DNA of 64,000 nt from Hasllibacter halocynthiae (GTDB taxonomy: Bacteria > Pseudomonadota > Alphaproteobacteria > Rhodobacterales > Rhodobacteraceae). The notes under the pieces were generated by a model, which saw only the letters and a list, made by a program, of their open reading frames with translations, was not told where the DNA came from and did not search any database. The stretch spans positions 682,001 to 746,000 of the forward strand of contig NZ_PVTT01000002.1 of NCBI RefSeq assembly GCF_003003095.1. The letters run 5' to 3'. Below are positions 9,217-30,426 of the stretch, in pieces; the stretch's first letter is position 1; every line of letters starts with the position of its first letter. A program made the position numbers and the translations under genes.

Positions 9217-10590
9217 ATGGAAGCGACATTCTGGGAGACGGTCCGCGGCGGATTGCGGGAAGCGGTGGGGGCCGCCAACTTCCGCAACTGGATCGAGCCG
9301 ATGGGCCTTGCCCGGATCGAGGAAGGGGTCGCCACCCTCTCCGCGCCGACCACCTTCCTCGGCAACTACGTGCTGACCAACTTCGGCGAGGAGATCCGCC
9401 GCCAGATCGCCCGCGCCGGTGGCGCGGCGGACCGCCTCGGCTTCGAGGTCGCCGGCCCGTCCGCGGCCCCGGCCGCCGCATCCGCCGGGGCCGCCGTGGC
9501 GGGGGGAGAGGTCGCGCCGCGACGGGCCGCCGCATCCGCCGAGGCACCCGGGGCGGTCGACGCGCCGCTCAACCGGGGCCTGACCTTCGACAGCTTCGTC
9601 GTGGGCAAGGCCAACGCCCTCGCCCACGCGGCCGCGCGGCGCGTTGCCGCAGGTCCCGCCACCGGGTTCAACCCGCTCTTCCTCCATTCCTCCGTCGGCC
9701 TGGGAAAGACGCACCTGATGCAGGCCATCGCCTGGGAGCTGCGCGCCGCCCGGCCCGAGACGAAGGTCCTCTACGTCACCGCCGAGAAGTTCATGTACAC
9801 GTTCATCCAAGCGCTGCAGCAGCGCGACGTGATGAGCTTCAAGGGCCTCTTCCGCTCGGTCGACGTCCTGATGGTGGACGACATCCAGTTCATCGCCGGA
9901 AAGGACTCGACCCAGGAGGAGTTCTTCCACACCTTCAACGAGCTCGTCGGCATGGGCCGTCAGGTCGTGCTCTCGGCGGACCGCTCGCCCGGGGAGATCG
10001 CGAAGCTCGACGACCGGATCGCCAGCCGCCTCGCCTGCGGCCTCGTCGTGGACATCCATCCCGCCGACTACGAGCTGCGCCTGTCGATCTTGCGCGCCAA
10101 GTCCGAGGCCCGCTGCGACGACCTCGGGATCGAGATGGCGGACGGCGTGACCGAGTTCCTGGCCCAGCGTATCCCCGGCAATGTCCGCGAGCTGGAGGGC
10201 GCCCTGAACCGCCTCTTCGCCCATGCCGACCTGATGAGCCGTCCGATCGACCTCGAGCTGACGCAGCAGGCCCTCGTGGACGTCCTGCGGGCGAGCGAGC
10301 GGAAGGTCTCGCTCGAGGAGATCCAGAGGAAGGTCGCGGAGCACTACTCGATCCGCCTTTCCGACCTGATCGGGCCCAAGCGCGTGCGCACCATCGCGCG
10401 GCCGCGCCAGGTGGCGATGTACCTCGCCAAGACGCTCACGCACCGGTCCCTGCCCGAGATAGGGCGGTCCTTCGGGGGGCGCGACCACACCACGATCATG
10501 CACGGCGTCCGCCGCATCGAGGAACTGCAGCAGATCGACGCCCGCATCGCCGAGGACGTCGAGCACCTGCGCCGCCTTCTCGAAGCCTGA
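9217..10590 (+). CDS. dnaA: chromosomal replication initiator DnaA
   Basis: 457 residues. Domain I (about 1-80) is followed by an Ala-rich linker (about 75-120). The AAA+ domain shows Walker A GLGKTHLMQ (about 156-164), Walker B VLMVDDIQFIAGKDSTQEE (about 213-231) and sensor motifs; domain IV has the DnaA-box reading signature GGRDHTTIMHGVRRIEEL near the C-terminus. ATG 9217 is preceded by GGGGAGAG at a good distance; the frame is open further upstream but homology starts at MEATFWETVRGGLRE. It is followed by dnaN after about 90 bp. Confidence 0.97.
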   Translation: MEATFWETVRGGLREAVGAANFRNWIEPMGLARIEEGVATLSAPTTFLGNYVLTNFGEEIRRQIARAGGAADRLGFEVAGPSAAPAAASAGAAVAGGEVAPRRAAASAEAPGAVDAPLNRGLTFDSFVVGKANALAHAAARRVAAGPATGFNPLFLHSSVGLGKTHLMQAIAWELRAARPETKVLYVTAEKFMYTFIQALQQRDVMSFKGLFRSVDVLMVDDIQFIAGKDSTQEEFFHTFNELVGMGRQVVLSADRSPGEIAKLDDRIASRLACGLVVDIHPADYELRLSILRAKSEARCDDLGIEMADGVTEFLAQRIPGNVRELEGALNRLFAHADLMSRPIDLELTQQALVDVLRASERKVSLEEIQRKVAEHYSIRLSDLIGPKRVRTIARPRQVAMYLAKTLTHRSLPEIGRSFGGRDHTTIMHGVRRIEELQQIDARIAEDVEHLRRLLEA

Positions 10591-10681
10591 GCGCAACGGA
10601 AGGCCGCGAAGGGGCAGAATCCCCTTGCGCGGCCCGGCGCCCGCGATAGCCTCCGCCGTCCGAGACAGGGGAGACGGGTCC

Positions 10682-11797
10682 ATGAAGATCACCATCGAGC
10701 GCGCCGAGCTTCTGGCGGCCGTGGGCCATGCGCAGTCCGTCGTCGAGCGGCGCAACACCATCCCCATCCTCGCCAACGTCCTGATCTCCGCCGACGAGTC
10801 GAACGCGACCTTCCGCGCCACGGACCTCGACGTCGAAGTGGTCGATCGCGCGAACGCGGTGGTCGAGCGGGCGGGCGCCACCACCGTGAACGCCGTCACC
10901 CTGCACGAGATCGTCCGCAAGCTGCCCGACGGCTCGACCGTCTCGCTGACCGAGGATGGCGCGTCGGGCCGCCTCTCCGTCAGCGCGGGCCGCTCCAACT
11001 TCTCGCTCGCGACCCTCCCCAAGGAGGACTTTCCCGAGATGGCGAGCCAGGACTACCAGTCGGAGTTCTCGCTGCCCGCCGGCGCCTTGAAGCGCCTCTT
11101 CGACAAGTCCGAGTTCGCGATCTCGACGGAGGAGACGCGCTACTACCTCAACGGGGTGTACCTCCACGTGGCCGACGCGAACGGCAAGGTGCTGCGCGCC
11201 GTGGCGACGGACGGGCACCGCCTCGCCCGGATCGACGCCGAGCTGCCCATGGGCGCCGAGGACATGCCGGGCGTGATCGTGCCCCGCAAGACGGTGCGCG
11301 AGCTGAAGAAGCTCCTCGCGGACGAGGAGGCGGTGATCGGCGTCGCCGTGTCGGACACGAAGATCCGCTTCCGGGCCGAGAGGCTGACCCTCACGTCGAA
11401 GGTCATCGACGGCTCCTTTCCGGATTATACCCGCGTCATCCCCACCGCGAACAGCAAGACGCTGGAGGTGGACGCCAAGGACTTCTCGCGCGCCGTGGGG
11501 CTGGTCGCGACCGTGTCGTCGGAGCGCTCGCGCGCGGTGAAGATGAAGCTCGACGAGGACCGGCTGGTCCTTTCGGTGAACGCCCCCGACGCGGGTCAGG
11601 CCGAGGACGAGCTGGCCGTGGCCTATGACGACGAGCCGCTCGAGATCGGGTTCAACGCCAAGTACCTGGAGGAGATCGCCGCCCAGGTCGACCGCGAGAA
11701 CGCCGTCTTCCTCTTCAACTCGCCCGGCGATCCCGCGCTCGTGCGCGAGGGCGGGGACGAGACGGCCGTCTACGTCGTGATGCCCATGCGGGTGTGA
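10682..11797 (+). CDS. dnaN: DNA polymerase III beta sliding clamp
   Basis: 371 residues, the standard clamp length, starting MKITIERAELLAAVGHAQSVV. Three repeated domains are readable, with the family segments RRNTIPILANVLI, FPDYTRVIP and the C-terminal YVVMPMRV. The clamp encircles DNA and tethers polymerase III and other partners. ATG 10682 follows GGGGAGACGGGTCC. It lies in the conserved dnaA-dnaN-recF-gyrB order. Confidence 0.97.
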   Translation: MKITIERAELLAAVGHAQSVVERRNTIPILANVLISADESNATFRATDLDVEVVDRANAVVERAGATTVNAVTLHEIVRKLPDGSTVSLTEDGASGRLSVSAGRSNFSLATLPKEDFPEMASQDYQSEFSLPAGALKRLFDKSEFAISTEETRYYLNGVYLHVADANGKVLRAVATDGHRLARIDAELPMGAEDMPGVIVPRKTVRELKKLLADEEAVIGVAVSDTKIRFRAERLTLTSKVIDGSFPDYTRVIPTANSKTLEVDAKDFSRAVGLVATVSSERSRAVKMKLDEDRLVLSVNAPDAGQAEDELAVAYDDEPLEIGFNAKYLEEIAAQVDRENAVFLFNSPGDPALVREGGDETAVYVVMPMRV

Positions 11798-11867
11798 TCC
11801 TCCGCCACGCGCAAGGTCTCGCGAGGAACGGATTCACCTCCGCGCCCCGAGACCCTAGATCGGGGGC

Positions 11868-16194
<4,327 letters not shown>

Positions 16195-16209
16195 GCCCGC
16201 GGAAGGGGG

Positions 16210-17559
16210 TCAGCTCCCCTTGTTCAGAAGGCCGTACTTCCGGAGCTTCACATAGAGGGACTGGCGCGAGAGGCCCAGCATCTCGGCCGCGGCGACGCGG
16301 TTGTTGCCCGTCAGGTCCACGGCCGTCTCGATGCACATCTTCTCGACCACGTCGGTCGTGTCGGCGACGATCTCCCGGAGGGGGGCGTTGCCGACGAGGC
16401 CGGCGACCGACGCGGCGTCGTCCTCGCCCATCGCCGGGCCGCCCCGTTCGGCCCGCGCGACGTCCCGCAGCACGAAGCCGAAGGCCGGCCCCTCTCCGTC
16501 GAGGGCGGTGGCCGAGATCTCCACCGGGGTCTCGCGGCCCGTCTGCGCGAGAAGCCGCGTCGCGAAGCCGCGCACTGCTCCGCCGCGCCCCGCCCCGTCG
16601 AGGAGCACCTTCAGGTCGGTCTGCCCGCGCCCCAGGTGCCCGGCGAGCGAGCGGCCGCGGATTTCCGCAGCGCCGGAGGCGTCGATCAGGGCGAGGAAAC
16701 CGTCCGACGCCTCGACCACGATTCCGCGCGCGTCGGTCAGGACGAACCCCTCGGGGGCCGCGCGCCACAGCGCGCGCAGCGATCCCGTGAGACGGTCGCG
16801 CGGGGGCGCTGCCTCCTCCGGGGAGAGCACGGCGAGGAGGAGGCGCTCCCCCCCGGCGCGGAAGGACGTCGCGCGGACCTCGACCGAGCGCTCGCCGCTC
16901 AGGCTCGCCCGGACGCCCATGCCCTCGGACGCGGAGAGCGCACTGGCGGTCACGCCCCCCATCACGTCGGACAGAGCGGCGCCCTGCAGCTCCTCCCTCG
17001 GGGTGCCGATGAGGGTGGCGGCCGCGGGGTTCAGGTCCTCGATCCGGCCCGTGCCCTCCGCGAGGATCAGGATCGGATCGCCCACCTGCGAGAGGAGGAC
17101 GCGGAACCTCGTGTCCAGGGACTGCAGCCGCTCGTACTCCCGCTCGACGGCGACCTGCGCCTCGACGAGGCGGGACTGGAGCTCGGCGATCGGTCCGAGA
17201 TCGCGCCCCGCCAGGAGCGCGCCGCCCTCCGGCAGCGGATGGAAGCCATAGCGAACGCACAGCTGCCCGCCCCCGCGCAAGGGGTGGTTCATCTCGGCCG
17301 GTGCGGGCGCCTTGCCCGCCTTCAGCGCGGCCAGCGCCTCCTCCAGCTTGGGCACGCTCTCACGGGTGAGGGCGTCGCGCAGGTCGAGGCCGCGCCAGCT
17401 CTCGGCCTCCCGGAGCCCCGAGGAGGCGGTGACGCCCATCACGCGGCCTTCTTCGTCGATCACGAGGATGAGGTCCGCGACGGATGCGAGCACCTCGCCC
17501 AGCCGGTCCGGCGACAGGAGGGGTAGGCCATCCTGGTGCCAGGATTCGCCCCCCTTCAC
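16210..17559 (-). CDS. ppsR: photosynthesis repressor PpsR/CrtJ
   Basis: 449 residues from GTG 17559. It is a redox/light responsive repressor of bch, crt and puc genes. The N-terminal region and two PAS-like domains (for example DPILILAEGTGRIEDLNPAAA and GFVLTDARGIVVEASDGFLA) are joined by a coiled Q-linker around residues 125-150. A Fis-type helix-turn-helix ends the protein (NNRVAAAEMLGLSRQSLYVK). I prefer GTG 17559 over ATG 17616 because the GTG forms a GTGA overlap with the ppaA stop, has GAAGGG at the right distance, and gives the usual length. Only two cysteines are present, about C101 and C409; C409 matches the helix-turn-helix redox cysteine of the family. Confidence 0.95.
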   Translation of the reverse strand: MKGGESWHQDGLPLLSPDRLGEVLASVADLILVIDEEGRVMGVTASSGLREAESWRGLDLRDALTRESVPKLEEALAALKAGKAPAPAEMNHPLRGGGQLCVRYGFHPLPEGGALLAGRDLGPIAELQSRLVEAQVAVEREYERLQSLDTRFRVLLSQVGDPILILAEGTGRIEDLNPAAATLIGTPREELQGAALSDVMGGVTASALSASEGMGVRASLSGERSVEVRATSFRAGGERLLLAVLSPEEAAPPRDRLTGSLRALWRAAPEGFVLTDARGIVVEASDGFLALIDASGAAEIRGRSLAGHLGRGQTDLKVLLDGAGRGGAVRGFATRLLAQTGRETPVEISATALDGEGPAFGFVLRDVARAERGGPAMGEDDAASVAGLVGNAPLREIVADTTDVVEKMCIETAVDLTGNNRVAAAEMLGLSRQSLYVKLRKYGLLNKGS

Positions 17560-18341
17560 CGCATCCAGCCCTTCGGAAGCGGCAGCGGGATCGGCTCGGC
17601 GGAGATCAGCCCGCATCGGCGCGCCGCCTCGACGATGTTGGTCCCGGCATGATCAACCCCCAGCGTGGCGAGCGCGGCCGCCTCCCCGCCCTCGACGGCG
17701 CTTCCGCCCGCGACGATGGACGCCCCGGGCGCGGCTGCTCGCAGCGACCTAATGAATCTGGTCTCGGACTCAAGATCCGTGCCGCAGGGCAGCGAGAGGG
17801 CGATCATCCCGAAGCGCCCGTGCCGCACGAGCTCCAGCGTCTCGATGTCGGGCCGCCCCAGCGCGGCGACCGTCCCGACGCCCGCGCGCCGCAACTGCGA
17901 GGCGGCGACCGCCGCGCCCAGGGCGTGCTGCCGTCCCTTGCGCAGGACGACGATGGCGCTCGGGGCGTTCGGTCCGCCGAAATCGGGGCGCGGCTTCTCG
18001 AGCGGCCTGATCAGAGACTGAAGGCGCATGCAGCCCACGGTGACGGCCGCGAAGGAGCTTCGGTCCCTGCACCAGTCCTCGCCCAAGGCGCGTGCGGCCG
18101 CCGGTATGGCATGGTCGAGGATGGCGCTCGCCGTCACGCCTTCGGCGAGGAGGTCGGAAGCGGTCCGGCCGATCGCGCGGGGGTCGGGCGAGGCGGCCGC
18201 GACGAGGAGCCGCCCGGCGACGATCCTGTCGGTGCGCCTGCGGGCCCTCCCCGCGAGGATCGGGATCACGCCCCGCGCAAGGGCCTCCGCTCCGTTCCGG
18301 GCGCGCGGATTGTCTGTCGACAGGGCTTGGTCATCCAGCAT
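17556..18341 (-). CDS. ppaA: PpaA/AerR-type cobalamin-binding antirepressor
   Basis: 261 residues from ATG 18341, which has GGAAGG upstream. The C-terminal half is a B12-binding Rossmann-like domain with H139-x-x-G142 (RKGRQHALGAAVAASQLRRAG), followed by TVAALGRPDIE and a final GGSAVEG strand. Proteins of this family (R. sphaeroides PpaA, R. capsulatus AerR) bind cobalamin, sense light and modulate PpsR/CrtJ. The position directly upstream of ppsR with a GTGA overlap supports this. The divergent region to bchF has two PpsR boxes, so the regulator pair may be self-controlled. Confidence 0.92.
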   Translation of the reverse strand: MLDDQALSTDNPRARNGAEALARGVIPILAGRARRRTDRIVAGRLLVAAASPDPRAIGRTASDLLAEGVTASAILDHAIPAAARALGEDWCRDRSSFAAVTVGCMRLQSLIRPLEKPRPDFGGPNAPSAIVVLRKGRQHALGAAVAASQLRRAGVGTVAALGRPDIETLELVRHGRFGMIALSLPCGTDLESETRFIRSLRAAAPGASIVAGGSAVEGGEAAALATLGVDHAGTNIVEAARRCGLISAEPIPLPLPKGWMR

Positions 18342-18431
18342 GTCGGAGCCTTCCGATGCCCGTCCCGCAGGAACCTGCCGGGATGGCGGGCGGGCGCGGC
18401 ACCCTTCGCAGGTTACGCATGCCCGCCTCAC

Positions 18432-18449
18432 TGTCAACTCAAGCTTACA
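18432..18449. promoter_or_regulatory. PpsR box 1 (ppaA/bchF intergenic)
   Basis: TGTCAACTCAAGCTTACA fits the PpsR/CrtJ consensus TGT-N12-ACA exactly. It lies 90 bp from the ppaA start and 68 bp from the bchF start. A second box begins 31 bp further right; PpsR commonly binds such pairs cooperatively. Confidence 0.85.
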
Positions 18450-18479
18450 GACAACCGTCCGCCGACCGGAACGGTATGG

Positions 18480-26349
<7,870 letters not shown>

Positions 26350-26350
<1 letters not shown>

Positions 26351-27027
26351 TGGCCGCGCCGAGCACATACGCCGCCACGCGCGACCGGTTGGAGGGGTAT
26401 TTCGACCGCACCGCGTCCAAGGCGTGGGAGGCGCTGACCTCGGACGCGCCCGTCAGCCGCGTGCGCCTGGCGGTGCGGGCGGGCCGGGACCGGATGCGGG
26501 CGACCCTCCTGGACCTCCTGCCGGACGATCTGGGGGGGCTGCGCGTGCTCGACGCGGGCTGCGGGCCGGGCGAGATGTGCGTGGCCCTCGCCGAGCGAGG
26601 GGCCGAGGTGGTGGGCGTGGACCTCGCGCCCTCGCTCCTCGCGGTGGCGGAGGGGCGGCTGCCCGCGCATCTGCGAAGCCGCGTGAGCCTGCGCGCAAAC
26701 GACATGACGGACCCCGCTCTGGGACGCTTCGACGCCGTGGTCGCGATGGACAGCCTGATCCATTACAGGATGCCCGATCTCGTGGGCGCGCTGGGACGGC
26801 TCGGGGGGATGGCGCCGCTGGTCGCCTTCACCATCGCGCCCCGCACGCCCCTGCTGGCCGCGATGCATCTAGCAGGAAAGGCGTTCCCCCGCGCGGACCG
26901 CAGCCCGGCCATCGTGCCCCACGCCCCCTGTGCGGTGCTGCGGGCAATGCCGGGCATGACGGCGGGGGCGCCGGTGTCGTCGGGGTTCTACTTCTCGCAG
27001 GCCATGGCGCTGAGGACCCCCGGATGA
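26350..27027 (+). CDS. bchM: magnesium-protoporphyrin O-methyltransferase BchM
   Basis: 225 residues. SAM-binding motif I is VLDAGCGPGEMCVALAERGA at about 63-82, followed by VVGVDLAPSLL; later VAMDSLIHYR and the typical C-terminal SGFYFSQAM are seen. It methylates the C13 propionate of Mg-protoporphyrin IX, the step between Mg chelatase and the AcsF cyclase. ATG 26350 overlaps the bchL stop by one base; its own stop overlaps the lhaA ATG. Confidence 0.94.
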
Positions 27028-28427
27028 GCGCGCTGTCCCGATACGTGCCGTTCACGGACGCGGCCTCGCCCGACCTCTCGGCGGCGCAGCTGCTGCGGCT
27101 GTCGCTCTTCCAGGTGTCGGTCGGGATGGCTTCGGTTCTGCTCCTGGGGACGCTGAATCGCGTGATGATCGTCGAGCTGGGCGTGGCCGCGGTCGTGGTC
27201 GCGGGAATGATCGCTATCCCCGTGCTGGTGGCCCCGTTCCGCGCCCTGCTGGGGTTCCGGTCGGACACGCATCGCTCCGCCATCGGGTGGAAGCGCATCC
27301 CCTTCCTCTGGTTCGGCTCGCTCTGGCAGTTCGGGGGGCTGGCGATCATGCCCTTCGCCCTACTGGTTCTGTCGGGGCAGCAGGCGGTGGGGCCCTCCTG
27401 GGCGGGCGAGGTGCTGGCCGCCATGGCCTTCCTGATGACCGGGATCGGGCTGCACATGACGCAGACCGCCGGCCTGGCGCTGGCCTGCGACCGCGCCACG
27501 GAGGAGACGCGCCACCAGGTCGTGGCGCTGCTCTACGTGATGTTCCTCGTCGGGATGGGCGTCTCGGCGGTGATCGTCGGCTGGCTGCTGCGGGATTTCG
27601 GGCCGGTCCGGCTGATCCGGGTGGTGCAGGGGGCGGCCGTCGCGACGCTCGTGCTGAACCTCGTCGCCCTCTGGCGGCAGGAGCGGATGGCCCCCATGAC
27701 GGCTGCCGAGCGCGCCGTCCCGCGCCCCGCCTTCCGCGCCGCCTGGTCCGACTACGCCGCCGGCGGGCAGGCCGGGCGCCTCCTGGCGGTGGTGGCCCTG
27801 GGCACGCTGGGCTTCCAGATGCAGGACATCCTCCTGGAGCCCTACGGCGGCGAGATCCTCGGTCTCTCGGTCTCGGCTACGACCTTGCTGACGGCTCTCT
27901 GGGCCGGGGGGGCGCTCGTCGGGTTCCTCCTCGCTGGGCGGGCCATCGCGAACGGCTGGAACCCCTACCGCCTCGCCGCGACGGGGGTGCTGGCCGGGAT
28001 CGCCGCGTTCTGCGCCGTGGTGTTCGCCGCGCCGGTCGGCTCGGCGGTGCTGTTCTATGCCGGGGCGACGGGGATCGGGCTGGGCGGCGGTCTCTTCGCC
28101 GTGGCCACGCTGATGGCCGCCATGACCATGCCGGTGCGGGGGGAGGCCGGGCGTGGCCTCGCGCTCGGGGCGTGGGGGGCGGCGCAGGCGACGGCCGCCG
28201 GCCTCGCCATCGCGCTGGGCGGCGGCCTTCGCGACCTCGTCGGCACCCTGGCGGGTGGGGGGCACCTCGGCTCCGCGCTGGCGGTGCCGGGGACCGGCTA
28301 CTCGGTGGTCTACCACCTCGAGATCGGGTTGCTCTTCGTAACCCTGATCGTCCTGGGGCCGCTCGTGCGGACCCATCGCCCCATCCAAGTGGGACGGCCT
28401 GTCGGGCTGGCCGAGTTCCCGTCGTGA
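27024..28427 (+). CDS. lhaA: light-harvesting 1 assembly protein LhaA (PucC family)
   Basis: 467 residues with about 12 hydrophobic segments of the BCD/PucC branch of the major facilitator superfamily. Diagnostic stretches are LFQVSVGMASVLLLGTLNRV near residue 30, FRALLGFRSDTHRSAIGWKR (about 73-92) and DILLEPYGGEILGLSVSAT. LhaA promotes LH1 assembly and is thought to deliver or organise bacteriochlorophyll at the membrane. It lies between bchM and puhA as in Rhodobacter. It starts in an ATGA overlap with bchM. Confidence 0.94.
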   Translation: MSALSRYVPFTDAASPDLSAAQLLRLSLFQVSVGMASVLLLGTLNRVMIVELGVAAVVVAGMIAIPVLVAPFRALLGFRSDTHRSAIGWKRIPFLWFGSLWQFGGLAIMPFALLVLSGQQAVGPSWAGEVLAAMAFLMTGIGLHMTQTAGLALACDRATEETRHQVVALLYVMFLVGMGVSAVIVGWLLRDFGPVRLIRVVQGAAVATLVLNLVALWRQERMAPMTAAERAVPRPAFRAAWSDYAAGGQAGRLLAVVALGTLGFQMQDILLEPYGGEILGLSVSATTLLTALWAGGALVGFLLAGRAIANGWNPYRLAATGVLAGIAAFCAVVFAAPVGSAVLFYAGATGIGLGGGLFAVATLMAAMTMPVRGEAGRGLALGAWGAAQATAAGLAIALGGGLRDLVGTLAGGGHLGSALAVPGTGYSVVYHLEIGLLFVTLIVLGPLVRTHRPIQVGRPVGLAEFPS

Positions 28428-28449
28428 CGCCCGCAAGAAGGAGATCGAC

Positions 28450-29202
28450 ATGATCCTCGACCACATCGACCTGGCCCAGGTCGCCATCTGGGGCTTTTGG
28501 CTCTTCTTCGCGATCCTGATCTACTACCTGCAGACCGAGAACATGCGCGAGGGCTACCCGCTGGAGACCGACGAGGGCGCGCCCTCGCCGAACCAGGGAC
28601 CGTTCCCGCTGCCCGCCCCCAAGACCTTCGTGCTGCCCCACGGGCGGGGCGAGAAGACCGTGCCGGACTACCAGCCGGAGGACCGCGTCCTGCCCCTCGA
28701 GAAGACCACCCCGACGCAGGGCTTCCCCTTCCATCCCCTCGGCGACCCGATGGACGGGGGCGTGGGTCCGGGGTCCTGGGCGCCGCGGCGCGACGTGCCC
28801 GAGCTCGACGGCAAGGGCCATCCGAAGATCGTGCCCATGCGGCACCTTGAGGGCTTCCGCCACAGTGCCGGGAACGACCCGCGCGGTCTGCCGGTCGTGG
28901 CCGCCGACGGGGGCGTCGTGGGCACGGTCTCGGACATGTGGATCGACGAGCCCGAGCATCTCGTGCGCTATCTCGAGGCCGACCTGCGCGAGGAGGACGG
29001 CGGCGGCAAGCGGCTGATCCCGATCTACTTCGCGAAGATCCGCGCCGACCGGGTGAACGTCCGTTCGCTGTTCCCGCAGCACTTCGCGGGCATCCCCCAG
29101 GTCAGGTCGGACCGGCAGATCACCCTCCTGGAGGAGGAGAAGATCACCGCTTGGTTCGGGGGCGGCACGATGTACGCCCACCCCTCGCGCATGGGGAGCT
29201 GA
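28450..29202 (+). CDS. puhA: photosynthetic reaction centre H subunit
   Basis: 250 residues. A single N-terminal membrane helix (about residues 11-31, AIWGFWLFFAILIYYLQ) is followed by the family sequence TENMREGYPLE and a cytoplasmic PRC-barrel domain (GLPVVAADGGVVGTVSDMWIDEPEHL, about 150-175). The H subunit caps the L/M core and shapes proton delivery to QB. ATG 28450 has AGAAGGAG just upstream. It is followed four bases later by puhB. Confidence 0.97.
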   Translation: MILDHIDLAQVAIWGFWLFFAILIYYLQTENMREGYPLETDEGAPSPNQGPFPLPAPKTFVLPHGRGEKTVPDYQPEDRVLPLEKTTPTQGFPFHPLGDPMDGGVGPGSWAPRRDVPELDGKGHPKIVPMRHLEGFRHSAGNDPRGLPVVAADGGVVGTVSDMWIDEPEHLVRYLEADLREEDGGGKRLIPIYFAKIRADRVNVRSLFPQHFAGIPQVRSDRQITLLEEEKITAWFGGGTMYAHPSRMGS

Positions 29203-29206
29203 GGCC

Positions 29207-29854
29207 ATGACGACGCGCCCCGACGACGACATCCGCCCCGAGCCGGTCCGGGGCCTGCCCGAGGCCCTGCCGCCCGGCGAGCGGATCGTCTGGCAGGGCG
29301 CGCCGTCCCCGTGGCGGCTGGCCGTCGACGCCCTCAAGGCGCGCTGGATCGCCGGGTGGTTCGCCCTGCTCGCCTTCTGGCGGGCGGGGGCGACGCTGGC
29401 GGACGGGACATGGGCGGACGCGGGGCGAGTCGTGGCCACCTATGCGCTGATCTGCGGGATCGCCCTCGCGATCCTCTTCGGCTGCGCCTGGATTATGGCC
29501 AAGGCTACCGTCTACACGCTGACCACCCACCGCGTGGCGATGCGGATCGGCGCGGCGCTGACGCTGAACCTGCAGATGCCGCTGGACCGGATCGGCGCGG
29601 CCGACCTCGCGCTCTCGCGGTCGGGGCACGGCACCATCGCCTTCCAGCCCATCGGGCGGGGCGAGCGGCTGTCCTACTGGCACCTCTGGCCCCACGCCCG
29701 GCCCTGGCACGCGCGCGAGCCGCAGCCCGCCTTCCGCTCCATCGCGGAGGCGGCCGAAGTCGCCGACCTGATCGCCCGCCACGCCACCGGCGCGCCCGTG
29801 CCGCGCCCCGCCGCCGCGCCCGCGCCCATGCCCGGCGCGGTGCCGGCCGAATAG
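29207..29854 (+). CDS. puhB: reaction-centre assembly protein PuhB
   Basis: 215 residues with a PH-like bYDC/DUF domain pattern: LPPGERIVWQGAPSPWRLA (about 25-43), two or three membrane segments (about 50-105), then ATVYTLTTHRVAMRIGAALTL. PuhB is an integral membrane factor for reaction-centre assembly. The C-terminal 20 residues are Ala/Pro-rich. It lies 4 bp after puhA and its stop region carries the AGGAGG used by puhC. Confidence 0.9.
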   Translation: MTTRPDDDIRPEPVRGLPEALPPGERIVWQGAPSPWRLAVDALKARWIAGWFALLAFWRAGATLADGTWADAGRVVATYALICGIALAILFGCAWIMAKATVYTLTTHRVAMRIGAALTLNLQMPLDRIGAADLALSRSGHGTIAFQPIGRGERLSYWHLWPHARPWHAREPQPAFRSIAEAAEVADLIARHATGAPVPRPAAAPAPMPGAVPAE

Positions 29855-29868
29855 GAGGAGAACCCGCC

Positions 29869-30336
29869 ATGCGACCCACGGACGAGCAGCTCGACGTCCT
29901 GCGCGAGCGCGACCGCGACATGATCCCCCCGATCCTCATCAAGGGGATGTTCGCCGTGATGCTCGGCGCGCTCTCCCTCGTGGCGTTCGCGCGGCTGACG
30001 GACATGCCGCTGCAGGGCGTGCCCGCGATGGACCCGATCGCGCAGGAGCGGCCCATCGGGTTCCTTCGCTCGGCCGAGGGCTCGGTCCTCGTGACCGACG
30101 GCGGCGAGGTGATCGCCGACCTCTCGGGGCGCTCTGCGGGGTTCATCGACAGCTACGCCCGCGCTCTGGAGCGGCGGCGCGCGCTTCGCCTGATCGACCA
30201 GGCCGCCCCCGTGCGCCTGATCGAGTTCGAGGACGGCCGGCTGATCCTCGTCGACCCGGAGACGGATTGGCGGGTCGACCCGCGCTCCTTTGGGCCGGAC
30301 AGCCAGGAGGCGTTCCGCCGCTTCCTCGAGACCTGA
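29869..30336 (+). CDS. puhC: photosynthetic complex assembly protein PuhC
   Basis: 155 residues. One N-terminal membrane segment (about 21-43, following RDRDMIPPILIKGMFAV) is followed by a periplasmic domain with SVLVTDGGEVIADLSGRSAGF and PETDWRVDPRSFGPDSQEAF. PuhC is needed for normal LH1-reaction-centre organisation in Rhodobacter. ATG 29869 has AGGAGGAG upstream, overlapping the puhB stop. A 90-bp gap separates it from the next small gene. Confidence 0.9.
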   Translation: MRPTDEQLDVLRERDRDMIPPILIKGMFAVMLGALSLVAFARLTDMPLQGVPAMDPIAQERPIGFLRSAEGSVLVTDGGEVIADLSGRSAGFIDSYARALERRRALRLIDQAAPVRLIEFEDGRLILVDPETDWRVDPRSFGPDSQEAFRRFLET

Positions 30337-30426
30337 CGACCTGCCCCTGGGCGCCCCCGCGCGCCCCTGGGGCCGAGCCCGACGGCGCCCGCCAACGAGG
30401 TGCCGCGCAACACGGAAGGGAACATC

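Noticed and set aside
8410-11022. 870-codon minus-strand frame across rpsT, dnaA and dnaN
   Set aside because: Crosses three certain genes on the other strand and the non-coding gap; shadow frame.
17557-17616. Longer ppsR start at ATG 17616
   Set aside because: It would overlap ppaA by 61 bp and add residues not expected in the family; GTG 17559 gives a GTGA overlap, a ribosome site and the usual length.
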